Source: Fusobacterium sp. DD2
Lineage (GTDB): Bacteria; Fusobacteriota; Fusobacteriia; Fusobacteriales; Fusobacteriaceae
Assembly: GCF_018205345.1 (NCBI RefSeq)
Contig: NZ_JADRHM010000004.1
Location: forward strand, 1-62,389
Length of the DNA stretch: 62,389 nt
Reading direction: 5' to 3'
Shown here in pieces: positions 45,930-54,448 of the stretch (within the stretch, counting starts at the first letter, position 1; the number at the start of each line of letters is the position of its first letter). Position numbers and translations under genes: made by a program. The notes under the pieces are model-generated. The model was given only the letters and a program-made list of their open reading frames with translations, searched no databases and had not been told where the DNA came from.

Positions 45930-47599
45930 TGGCAAGAACTTCCAAAAGATATATTGAAAAGAAAAGCGAAAAGACAGAAAGAAAAGTCTTTAAGGCCGGA
46001 ATTTATACAAGACTATCTAACGAAAGAACAGAAGAGTGGAGAGAAAAATCATACTCAATAGAAACTCAAATACTGTCTTGTAAAGAGTATGCATTAAAAG
46101 AAAATATAGATGTTTTAGAAGTTTACACTGACTATGAATATAGTGGGACAAACTTTGAAAGACCATCATTTCAGAATATGATGCAAGATATTAGGGATAG
46201 AAGAATCAATTGTATTATTATCAGAGATTTATCAAGACTTGGAAGAGAATATCTCGAAATGGGAAGATTGATTGATAAAGTGTTTCCATTTCTAGGTGTT
46301 AGATTTATTTCAGTTAATGATAAATTAGACACAGTTAAAGAAACAGACTCAAAGAAATCTTTTGAGGTTACTCTTAAAAATATTATCAATGATATGTATG
46401 CTAAGGATATTTCAGTTAAGATAAAAACCTCAAAACACAACAGAGCAAGAAACGGATACTTTATTGGTTCTGTTCCACCTTACGGATACAAGATTAAAAA
46501 ATCTAAAGAAGGTCAAAAACTTGTAATCGATGAAAATGTTAGATTTATCGTAGAAGAGATGTTTGATTTAACTCTTCAAGGCAAAAGCCAATATGAAGTC
46601 GCAAAGCATTTTAATGAAAAAGGGTATGCTCCTGGAATGATTTATTATAAAACTGGGAGAGTTTATAGAGAAGATGATGATCCTGAATGGAATAAAGGGA
46701 CAATTTCTAAAATGCTTACAAATCCAGCTTATACGGGGACTTTAGTACAAGGAGTTAAGCAACAAAATCTTGCAAAAGGCATTAAACAACATTTTGTAGA
46801 TGAAAGTCAGTATATAATTTGTGAAAATGCTCATGAAGCAATCATTTCTAGGGAAGTTCACGAAAGAATATTACAAGAAAGACGAGAAAGAAAGAAAAAT
46901 CATGTTTTCAGTTCGCCAATGCACAATTTTGAAAATAGGGACTATGATAACAGATTTAAAGGTCTTGTAATCAATAATAATACTGGCAAAGAACTTAATA
47001 GAAGAACTCGTATCTATGGTAAAAATAAAGATAGACTTTACTATTCATTTCAGAATGAGAGATTTAGTGGAAGTATAAAACCCGAAAAATCAGTATTCAT
47101 TATGGAAAGAGATTTAGATCAGGCTATTAGTGATAAGATTTCTGAGTTTATTATGAAGACAACTAGCAAGACAAAATTTGTTAACCGAATTAAATCTAGA
47201 TTTAATAAAGCAATAGATACTTTTAAGAAAGACATAGAAAATCTTAAAAGAAAAAATCTAAATGAAGAAAATATCATTCAAAGAGCCTATGAAGAATACA
47301 GTCTAGGTAAGATTGATAGAGATGAGTATCTATTAAGAAGAGAGATTGCTCAAAGTCATATGTCTACATTTGATAATGAGATTTCAGCAATCGAAGTTAA
47401 TATATCAAAACTTAAAAAAGAAAGATTAAAATCAACAAAATGGATAAATGATTTATATGCTTCAAAGAATTTAGAAAAGCTACCTGGTGATTTAATCCAT
47501 AGCTTAATTGAAAAAATAATAGTTTATGATAAACACGAATTTGAAATAGTCTTTAAATTCAATATAGATAATTTGGTAGGAGGAACAGACGATGAGTAA
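45929..47599 (+). CDS. Large serine recombinase 2, zinc ribbon degenerate
   Basis: A 556-residue paralogue of the genes on either side. Catalytic Ser is in IYTRLSNE (about residue 28) and the arginine motif in IRDLSRLGREYLEMG (about 94-108). Where the others carry CxxC pairs, this one reads FKGLVINNNTGKELNRR with no cysteine, so the zinc ribbon has lost its ligands. It overlaps recombinase 1 by one base and recombinase 3 by eight, so all three are made from one message. Confidence 0.93.
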   Translation: MARTSKRYIEKKSEKTERKVFKAGIYTRLSNERTEEWREKSYSIETQILSCKEYALKENIDVLEVYTDYEYSGTNFERPSFQNMMQDIRDRRINCIIIRDLSRLGREYLEMGRLIDKVFPFLGVRFISVNDKLDTVKETDSKKSFEVTLKNIINDMYAKDISVKIKTSKHNRARNGYFIGSVPPYGYKIKKSKEGQKLVIDENVRFIVEEMFDLTLQGKSQYEVAKHFNEKGYAPGMIYYKTGRVYREDDDPEWNKGTISKMLTNPAYTGTLVQGVKQQNLAKGIKQHFVDESQYIICENAHEAIISREVHERILQERRERKKNHVFSSPMHNFENRDYDNRFKGLVINNNTGKELNRRTRIYGKNKDRLYYSFQNERFSGSIKPEKSVFIMERDLDQAISDKISEFIMKTTSKTKFVNRIKSRFNKAIDTFKKDIENLKRKNLNEENIIQRAYEEYSLGKIDRDEYLLRREIAQSHMSTFDNEISAIEVNISKLKKERLKSTKWINDLYASKNLEKLPGDLIHSLIEKIIVYDKHEFEIVFKFNIDNLVGGTDDE

Positions 47600-49085
47600 G
47601 GTTGCTATTTATATTAGATTATCCGTTGAAGATATGATAAAGACTGATGAAAGTGAAAGTATCATAAATCAAAGAGCATATCTAAATGATTATCTCGATA
47701 AGAATGAAGAATTTAAGAACTTTACAAGAGAAGAATATGTCGATGATGGATATTCTGGAACAAATGAAAATAGACCAGCTTTTCAAAGAATGCTCGAAGA
47801 TGTAAAGAAAAATAATATCCAGACGATAATTGTAAAAGACTTGTCCAGATTTATGAGAGATTATATAACCCTTGGAGATTATCTTGAAAATATATTTCCA
47901 TTCCTTGGAGTAAGATTCATTGCCATAAATGATGGCTATGATAGCAACAAAGAAAAGGGAAATGGAACAGATTTAGATATTCAATTCAAGGGACTATTAT
48001 ATGATTTCTACACAAAAGATATTTCTGAAAAGGTAAAATCATCTATGACTACACTTAAAAAACAAGGAAAGTTTTTAGCTTGGAGTCCACCATTGGGATA
48101 TATGAAAGATCCTAATGATAGACATAAAATCATAGTCGATGAAGAAACAGCTTGGATAGTAAAGAAGATTTTCAAACTTGCACTTGATGGTATATCTTCA
48201 AGAAATATAGCTAAGATATTAAATGAGGAAAAAATTCCAACACCATCAAAAAGAAAGAGCGAAATAACAAACCTTGATTTCGAATATTCAATAATTAGAA
48301 CAGCTAAAAAGCCTAGACCAACTTGGACTAATGGCAATGTAATAGATGTATTAGCGAATGAAAATTACACTGGAACTTATACTTTCAATATGCAAGATAA
48401 GTCAGTATTGAATCCATCTTCGTTTAAATTCAAACCAAAAGAAGAGTGGGAAAGAGTTGAGAATAATCATGAAGCTATTATATCTAGAGAAGACTTTGAA
48501 AAAGTTCAAAAGATTAAAGAGAAGAATCTGTTTATGAAAGGTAAAAATACCGATTATGAATGGAGAAAGAAATCTCCACTACAAGGTTTTGCAAAATGTC
48601 CAACTTGCAATCACATTTTAGGATGTATTCAATCAAAAAGAAAACGACAAGATGGAAGCATAAGAGTTCACACATATTTTACTTGTAGGATATGTAAGTG
48701 TAATAATGTAAAACATAAGAACTCAAGAGCAGGAAGCCTTGAAGAGCAAGTATTTGAAGCAATAAAGGAAAAATATGGTTTAGAAGATCCAATCAAGGAT
48801 GAAAAAGTAAAAGTTAAACCAATGGAAAAATCTATCGAAGATCTTGAAGCTAAAAAAATGCATAATTTTGAGAAGTATAAATTAGGCAAGATGAATAGAC
48901 AAAAATTCATTGACTCTAAAAATTTGATAGATGAAGAAATACAAGCAATAAAAGAAAAAATACAAAAAGCAAAAGAAGAAAAAGAAGTAATAGACAACAC
49001 TAAACTTACCAGAGAATTGATGGAGAAATATATAGACTCAGTAATCTGCGAAGGAAACGAAGTGTTGAACATAATATGGAAGTAG
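47592..49085 (+). CDS. Large serine recombinase 3
   Basis: A 497-residue recombinase. Catalytic Ser in IYIRLSVED (residue 9), VKDLSRFMRDYITLG (about 80-94), zinc ribbon FAKCPTCNHILGC...YFTCRICKC (about 334-372) and coiled coil. Last gene of the ICE; the right attachment junction follows about 75 bases later. Confidence 0.95.
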   Translation: MSKVAIYIRLSVEDMIKTDESESIINQRAYLNDYLDKNEEFKNFTREEYVDDGYSGTNENRPAFQRMLEDVKKNNIQTIIVKDLSRFMRDYITLGDYLENIFPFLGVRFIAINDGYDSNKEKGNGTDLDIQFKGLLYDFYTKDISEKVKSSMTTLKKQGKFLAWSPPLGYMKDPNDRHKIIVDEETAWIVKKIFKLALDGISSRNIAKILNEEKIPTPSKRKSEITNLDFEYSIIRTAKKPRPTWTNGNVIDVLANENYTGTYTFNMQDKSVLNPSSFKFKPKEEWERVENNHEAIISREDFEKVQKIKEKNLFMKGKNTDYEWRKKSPLQGFAKCPTCNHILGCIQSKRKRQDGSIRVHTYFTCRICKCNNVKHKNSRAGSLEEQVFEAIKEKYGLEDPIKDEKVKVKPMEKSIEDLEAKKMHNFEKYKLGKMNRQKFIDSKNLIDEEIQAIKEKIQKAKEEKEVIDNTKLTRELMEKYIDSVICEGNEVLNIIWK

Positions 49086-49173
49086 CAAAGGGAGTGAGCA
49101 ATCACTCTCTTTTATATTACATAACTATAATCCCTTTTTTGTCATAAGCTTGACATGAGAGGGAAGTGGAGGT
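49086..49173. other. attR: Right attachment region (attR) of the ICE
   Basis: GGAGTGAGCAATCACTCTC (a GAGTGA/TCACTC dyad at about 49091-49108 followed by TTTTAT) looks like the terminator for the recombinase operon. Then the host hsdM frame begins at about 49162. The crossover should lie within or next to GGAAGTGGAGG (49162-49172); the exact core needs the left junction. Confidence 0.7.
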
Positions 49174-50094
49174 ATGTTTGTTCAATCTGAAAAATTTATA
49201 GAAGCTCATAGAGGAAAATCTGAAGATATTTCAATATTTGGTCAAGAAAGTAACGGTACAACATGGAAACTTTGTAAAATGAACCTTGCTATTAGAAGAA
49301 TAGAAGTTGATTTAGGACAAGAACCAGCTGATAGTTTCACAAAAGATCAACATAAAGGAAAGAAAATGGATTACATCATGGCAAATCCACCTTTCAATGT
49401 AAAGGATTATTGGCATGAATCTTTGAGTGGAGATGTAAGATGGAAATATGGAACACCTCCAGAAGGAAACGCAAACTATGCATGGTTACAGCATATGATA
49501 CATCATTTAGCTCCAAATGGAACTGCTGGAATTGTTCTTGCTAATGGATCACTATCTTCTTCTACAGGTGGAGAAGCTGAAATTAGAAAGGCAATGCTTG
49601 AAGATGATATAGTAGATTGTATAGTAGCATTACCTGATAAGTTATTTTTAACAACTGGAATTCCAGCATGTATTTGGTTTTTAAATAGAAATAAGAATAA
49701 TCCAAAACATAGAAAAAGAAAAAATGAAGTATTATTTATAGATGCAAGAAACTTAGGAGAACTTGTAGAAAGAAGTTTGAGAGCTTTTTCAATGGACGAC
49801 ATTGAAAAGATCGCAAGTACTTATCATAAATGGCGTGGTTCATATGATGGTAATGAAGAATATGAAGATGTGCAAGGCTTCTGTAAAAGTGCAACTTTAG
49901 AGGAAATAAAAGACAATGATTATATACTAACACCAGGAAGATATGTTGGAATTGAAGAAGAAGAGGATGATGGAATACCATTTGAAGAAAAAATGGAAGC
50001 TTTAACAAAAGAACTATCTGAACAATTTAAGAAAAGTAGGGAACTTGAAGAAGAGATAAAGAAAAATTTAAAAGCTTTAGGCTTTGAGATGTAG
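49162..50094 (+). pseudogene. hsdM: HsdM, 3' part, cut by ICE insertion
   Basis: The last about 310 residues of a type I modification methyltransferase begin at GSGGMFVQSEKF, that is in the middle of the DPACGSGGM AdoMet motif. Present: catalytic NPPFNV (about residue 72), the NGSLSSSTGGE/IRKAML region and the C-terminal coil. The N-terminal about 190 residues should lie left of the ICE, outside the window. An ATG at 49174 is only one base from GGAGG, too close for efficient initiation, so the fragment is probably not made. Confidence 0.93.
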
Positions 50095-50105
50095 GGTGAT
50101 ATTTT

Positions 50106-51197
50106 ATGGAAACGTATAAACTATCAGATTTACTTGAGCTAAAATATGGAAAAGATCATAAGAAATTAAGAAATGGTTCTTATCCTTGCTACGGAAGTGG
50201 AGGAATAATAAGGTATGTTGATGAATATTTATATGATAAAGAGAGCATTTTAATTCCAAGAAAAGGATCTTTAAATAATTTATTTTATGTTAATAAACCA
50301 TTTTGGACAGTAGATACGATATTTTGGAGTAAAATAAATAGCGAAAGAGTAGATGGAAAATATTTATATTATTTATTACATAATTATGATTTAGCGGTAT
50401 TAAATGAAGGAACAGCTATTCCAAGTTTAACTACAAAAGTGTTAAATCAATTAAATATAAAGATAACAAGTTTATCAAAACAAAGGAAAATTGCACAAAT
50501 ACTATCAATGTTTGATGAAAAAATAAAATTAAATAATGAGATAAACAATAATTTAGAAAATTTAGCAACTATAATATACAATAAAAATTTTATAGATGAT
50601 GGACATGAAAAAAAGTCCCCTTTAAAGAATTATGCGAATCGCATTGTTACTGGTAAAACACCATCAACTAAAAATGAAGATTACTATGGTAAGGAAATTC
50701 CATTTATTACAATTCCAGATATGCATAATACAGTGTATATTACAGAAACACAAAGATATCTATCAGTATATGGGGCAAATACTCAAAAAACAAAATTTTT
50801 ACCTGAAAATACAATCTGTGTTAGTTGTATAGGAACAGCTGGTTTGGTTTCTCTTACATCAAAAAAAAGTCAAACAAACCAACAGATTAATTCAATTATT
50901 CCTAAAGATAGCAGTCTCATATATTATCTTTACTTTTCCTTAAAAGAATTAGCCATTGATATAATTAATTTTGGTTCTGGTGGAAGTACAATTTGTAACT
51001 TAAATAAAACTCAATTTGAAAATTTAGAAATCAGAGAACCTAATAAAATAAGACTATCTAATTTTAATAAGTTAATGCTTCCTATTTTTAAAAATATTCT
51101 TAAGAATCAATTAGAAAATAAGTCTCTTAGTGAATTAAAGCAACTTCTTCTCCCAAAATTATTATCTGGAGAATTAGATGTAACAAAACTAAAATAA
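50106..51197 (+). CDS. hsdS: Type I specificity subunit HsdS (expressed copy)
   Basis: A 363-residue protein with two target-recognition domains. TRD1 (1-130) is followed by a central conserved helix (FDEKIKLNNEINNNLENLATIIYNKNF, about 138-164), TRD2 (175-325) and the distal conserved helix (LKQLLLPKLLSGELDVTKLK). Follows hsdM by 11 bases with a GGGTGAT ribosome site. The central helix DNA includes a 26-base repeat used for inversion (50541-50566). Confidence 0.92.
   Translation: METYKLSDLLELKYGKDHKKLRNGSYPCYGSGGIIRYVDEYLYDKESILIPRKGSLNNLFYVNKPFWTVDTIFWSKINSERVDGKYLYYLLHNYDLAVLNEGTAIPSLTTKVLNQLNIKITSLSKQRKIAQILSMFDEKIKLNNEINNNLENLATIIYNKNFIDDGHEKKSPLKNYANRIVTGKTPSTKNEDYYGKEIPFITIPDMHNTVYITETQRYLSVYGANTQKTKFLPENTICVSCIGTAGLVSLTSKKSQTNQQINSIIPKDSSLIYYLYFSLKELAIDIINFGSGGSTICNLNKTQFENLEIREPNKIRLSNFNKLMLPIFKNILKNQLENKSLSELKQLLLPKLLSGELDVTKLK
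50541..50566 (+). repeat. Inversion repeat in hsdS (copy A)
   Basis: ATAAACAATAATTTAGAAAA... is a 26-base sequence encoding the INNNLENLA helix. It is present as a perfect inverted copy at 53454-53479. A 15-base direct copy (ATAAACAATAATTTA) is at 52795-52809. Confidence 0.9.
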
Positions 51198-51258
51198 TAA
51201 ATTATTGTATATCTTACTAAATTAAAAATTTATATATAAAAAATAATTACTCTTTTTA

Positions 51259-51313
51259 CAACGGCAAAGAGATATAAACGCTCAAGAGATGCCGTTGAGC
51301 AACTTTTCTTGAG
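51259..51313 (+). promoter_or_regulatory. Hairpin upstream of the tyrosine recombinase
   Basis: CAACGGCA (51259-51266) pairs with TGCCGTTG (51290-51297), and CTCAAGA (51281-51287) alternatively pairs with TCTTGAG (51308-51314). Two mutually exclusive stems just before the RBS suggest an RNA switch. No other gene is in the interval 51198-51328. Confidence 0.5.
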
Positions 51314-51328
51314 AATAATGGAGGAAAA

Positions 51329-52327
51329 ATGAATGTAAAGGAAAAAATTATCCAAAATGTTATTCAAGAAATGTTGCCATATTTAAATAATGCCCAACTT
51401 ACAAGATTAAAGAAAGTAATTTCTAATAATCTTGCTAGCTACTCTTTAAATGCTAAAAAAGAAGATAATAATTTAGAAAATGAATCAAATATAAAATTAT
51501 TAGATTTATTTACAGCAGCTAAAAGGATTGAAGGATGTTCAGAAAAATCGTTAAAATATTATAAAAAAGCAATTGAAAAGATGCTAATAGCAATTGATAA
51601 ACCAATTAGGGAAATTATTACAGAGGATTTAAGAAACTATATGACTCGTTACCAAGAAGAGAATAACACAAGCAAATTAACTATTGATAATATGCGAAGA
51701 ATTTTTTCAAGTTTTTTTTCATGGTTAGAGGATGAAGATTACATACTTAAAAGTCCTGTAAGAAGAATACATAAAATTAAGTCACCTACGATAATTAAAG
51801 AAACATATACAGATGAATCTCTTGAAATTATGAGAGACAGTTGTGGTTGTTTACGGGACTTAGCTTTGATAGATATGTTATCTTCTACTGGAATGAGGGT
51901 AGGAGAATTGGTTTTGTTAAACAAAGAAGATATAAATTTTAACGAAAGAGAATGTATAGTATTTGGAAAAGGAAATAAAGAGAGAATTGTGTATTTTGAT
52001 GCAAGAACTAAGATACATTTATCAAATTATCTTGAAAGTAGAGAAGACAATGAGAAAGCTCTTTTTGTTTCTATAAGGAAACCATATAAGCGAATGACAA
52101 TTGGTGGAATTGAAGCAAGATTAAGAAATCTTGGTAAAAGACTGAATATTTCTAAAGTACATCCACATAAATTTAGAAGAACATTAGCAACAATAGCAAT
52201 AGATAAAGGGATGCCGATAGAACAATTACAGAAATTATTGGGACATCAGAGAATTGACACAACCTTACAATATGCTATGGTAAAACAAAGTAATGTAAAG
52301 TTAGCACATAAAAAGTATATAAGTTGA
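51329..52327 (+). CDS. Tyrosine recombinase of the hsdS inversion locus
   Basis: A 332-residue XerC/D-like recombinase. N-terminal SAM-like domain (LFTAAKRIEGCSEKSLKYYKKAIEKML) and catalytic residues in SSTGMRVGEL (Arg, about 190), HPHKFRRTLA (about 280-286), LLGHQRIDTT (about 304) and LQYAMV (Tyr about 315). It lies between hsdS alleles, the standard place for the enzyme that shuffles them. Unrelated to the ICE recombinases. Confidence 0.92.
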   Translation: MNVKEKIIQNVIQEMLPYLNNAQLTRLKKVISNNLASYSLNAKKEDNNLENESNIKLLDLFTAAKRIEGCSEKSLKYYKKAIEKMLIAIDKPIREIITEDLRNYMTRYQEENNTSKLTIDNMRRIFSSFFSWLEDEDYILKSPVRRIHKIKSPTIIKETYTDESLEIMRDSCGCLRDLALIDMLSSTGMRVGELVLLNKEDINFNERECIVFGKGNKERIVYFDARTKIHLSNYLESREDNEKALFVSIRKPYKRMTIGGIEARLRNLGKRLNISKVHPHKFRRTLATIAIDKGMPIEQLQKLLGHQRIDTTLQYAMVKQSNVKLAHKKYIS

Positions 52328-52338
52328 GAGGGAATAAT

Positions 52339-52899
52339 ATGAAAATAATAAAAAAGAAGTTAAAAGAACTTGTCAATTTTAAATATGGTAAAATGCCTAT
52401 GAAAAGAAAAATAAGTGAAAAAGGAAAATTTCCAGTTTTCAGTGGATATAGAGTCAATGGATATTATGATGAATACAATGTAGAAAAAAATGAAATTATA
52501 GTTATTGCTAGGGGAGTTGGTGGAACAGGAGATGTTAAAATTATTAGAGAAAAAAGTTATCTAACTAATTTAGCAATAAGAATAATAAATGATGAGACAG
52601 CAGTTTTAAATAAATATCTTTATTATTATTTTTTAAAAAATAATTTAAAGTATTTAGATTCAGGTTCTGCACAATCACAAATTACAATAGCAGATTTAGA
52701 GAATGTACACATAGAAATACCAAGTTTAAAACTTCAAGAATCAATAATAAATATTCTAGAGAAATTAGATAAAAAAATAGAATTAAACAATGAGATAAAC
52801 AATAATTTATTATTTTATATCATTATAGTAATTCTCCAAGTTCTATGTTGGATATATCTATTTCCCCTGATAAAAGCTTTGGAAGTATTATTTTTTTGA
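52339..52899 (+). pseudogene. Silent hsdS half-gene (TRD1-type)
   Basis: ATG 52339 starts an alternative first recognition domain (KIIKKKLKELVNFKYGKMPMK...). It ends in the central helix LDKKIELNNEINNNL. After 52810 the reading frame leaves the HsdS family: the next 89 bases are the antisense of the 3' end of the minus-strand half-gene. So this is a donor cassette for TRD1, not a complete subunit. Confidence 0.85.
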
Positions 52900-53495
52900 T
52901 TTGTTGCAGTCTTTTATTTTCAATATTTATTAATCTTATATATTTGAAGATGGGTTGAATAATTTTATTAATATTTTCCAAAGAATTTTTATCTGGTATT
53001 AGTATTTTTAATTTTTTCAAATTTTGTTGATTTATTTTTTGCTGGACAGCTCCAGTAATTATAGAAGTAATATTAATATTTTTAAATAATAAATAAAGTA
53101 TTTCAACGGAAAAGCCATTTTTACCACTTATAACATGAGCATGATTATTAACCCAAAATTTGCCATAAACATATTGTAATATTGGATAGCCATTAGAATC
53201 ACTAACTGTACCATCTTCACCCAATAATAAATATGTTCCATCAAAAATATAATTTTCAACATAGTCCATAATTGACGCAGCACCATAGTAAGGATATTTT
53301 TTTGTCATCAGGTTTCTTGTTTTTGAACTCAATGGAATCCGTTGGTTATCATGTAAATTAATTATCATTGAAACTGTTCCAGTTTTCCAGTTCTCTTTTA
53401 TAAAATGATGATTAATTTTTTTTCTAAAATACCAGTCTTTAAAAAATAAGTTGGCTAAATTTTCTAAATTATTGTTTATTTTACTAAAAAATTTA
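52823..53495 (-). pseudogene. Silent hsdS half-gene on the minus strand (TRD2-type)
   Basis: Read on the minus strand, it begins in the inversion repeat (INNNLENLANLFFKDWYF) and contains a second-type recognition domain plus the distal helix LQQIKKIILPKLLSGEIDIS...LGELL. The internal ATG at 53368 is not a true start. It is a donor of TRD2: inversion between 50541-50566 and 53454-53479 would fuse it in frame to the first half of the expressed hsdS. Confidence 0.88.
53454..53479 (-). repeat. Inversion repeat (copy B, inverted)
   Basis: Perfect inverted copy of 50541-50566, on the minus strand at the head of the silent TRD2 cassette. Confidence 0.9.
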
Positions 53496-53510
53496 TTAGG
53501 AGTGTAATCT

Positions 53511-54423
53511 ATGTTATTAAAAAATATAAATGGGAAAGTTGAACAAATTTATCTTGATGAATTTAAGTTAGAAAAAGACTTACAAAACTTTGTAGAAAAA
53601 AATCTAGATTATCTTTTAGATTTAGAATTTGTTGAGAGTGAATTTACGATTGAAAATTATAGGTTGGATTCTCTAGCCTTTGATAAGGAGAATAAATCTT
53701 TTGTAATTATTGAGTATAAAAAAGGGAAATAGTTATAGTGTAATAGATCAAGGATATACCTATCTTTCTACTGTACTTAATAACAAAGCAGAAGTAGTTT
53801 TGGAATACAATGAAAAAATGCAAGATACTTTGAAGAGAAATGAGATAGATTGGACTCAAACTAAAGTTATTTTTATATCTCAAAGTTTTAATAAGTATCA
53901 AAAAGATAGTTTAAATTTTAAAAATCTTCCAATTGAGTTATATGAATTAAAAAGATATGAAGGTGGAATAATTTCTTTTGAGAATATTAAAGGAGATAGC
54001 AATGCAGTGGATATAAAAGTAATAGCTGGTAGCAACAATGTTATTAACGACATCTCAAAGAAAGTAAAAAAATATACAATTGAAGATCATACAAAGGATT
54101 CAACAGAAGAGATTATAGAATTATTTGAGGAATATAAGGAACGTATAGAACTTATGTATCCTGATATAAAAATAGAACCTAAAAAGCTCTATATAGCATT
54201 TAAAAACAATAAAAAAAATCTGGTGGATTTTCAATTACAAAAAAAAGGATTGAAAATATGGTTAAATGCAAAGTTTGGGGACATTGATGATTTTAAAAAT
54301 CTTGCAAAAGATGTATCAAATATTGGCCATTGGGGTAATGGTGACTACGAATTTACAGTCAGTGATGACAAAGATATAGAATATATTTTATCACTAATAC
54401 AAAAGGTGAATAATTCAAAATAG
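53511..54423 (+). pseudogene. DUF5655-type restriction-associated protein, frameshifted in an A-run
   Basis: The first frame (53511-53732) has an endonuclease-like fold: DEFKLEKDLQNFVEKNL, then YRLDSLAFDKENKSFVIIEYKKG, a PD-(D/E)xK-like D...E.K pattern. The continuation (NSYSVIDQGYTYLSTVL... to 54423, with C-terminal YPDIKIEPKKLYIAFKNNKK DUF5655 part) is in the next frame. Six A at 53716-53721 instead of five cause the break; with five the protein reads EYKKGNSYSV. About 304 residues if restored. Located between hsdS and hsdR, it may be part of the system. Confidence 0.8.
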
Positions 54424-54448
54424 AAGTTTGGAATTTAGGGGGAAAAAT

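Larger units (their letters stand above)
1..49161. mobile_element. Right part of an integrative conjugative element inserted in hsdM
   Basis: The stretch carries ICE backbone genes at both sides (giant helicase/methylase at the left edge; relaxase, MobC and three serine recombinases at the right), with resistance and defence cargo between. The right boundary is placed at about 49162 because the next in-frame codons read GSGGMFVQ, the conserved motif I of HsdM, preceded by unrelated sequence with a stop codon at 49156. The left end and the type IV secretion genes are not in the window. hsdM is, from general knowledge, a recurrent target of serine-integrase ICEs. Confidence 0.85.

Noticed and set aside
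49174..49190. Fresh start for the truncated hsdM at ATG 49174
   Set aside because: GGAGG is only one base away and the ATG is an internal hsdM codon, so a genuine new start is unlikely.
52811..52899. C-terminal tail of the plus-strand hsdS half-gene
   Set aside because: It is antisense read-through of the opposite half-gene, not HsdS sequence.
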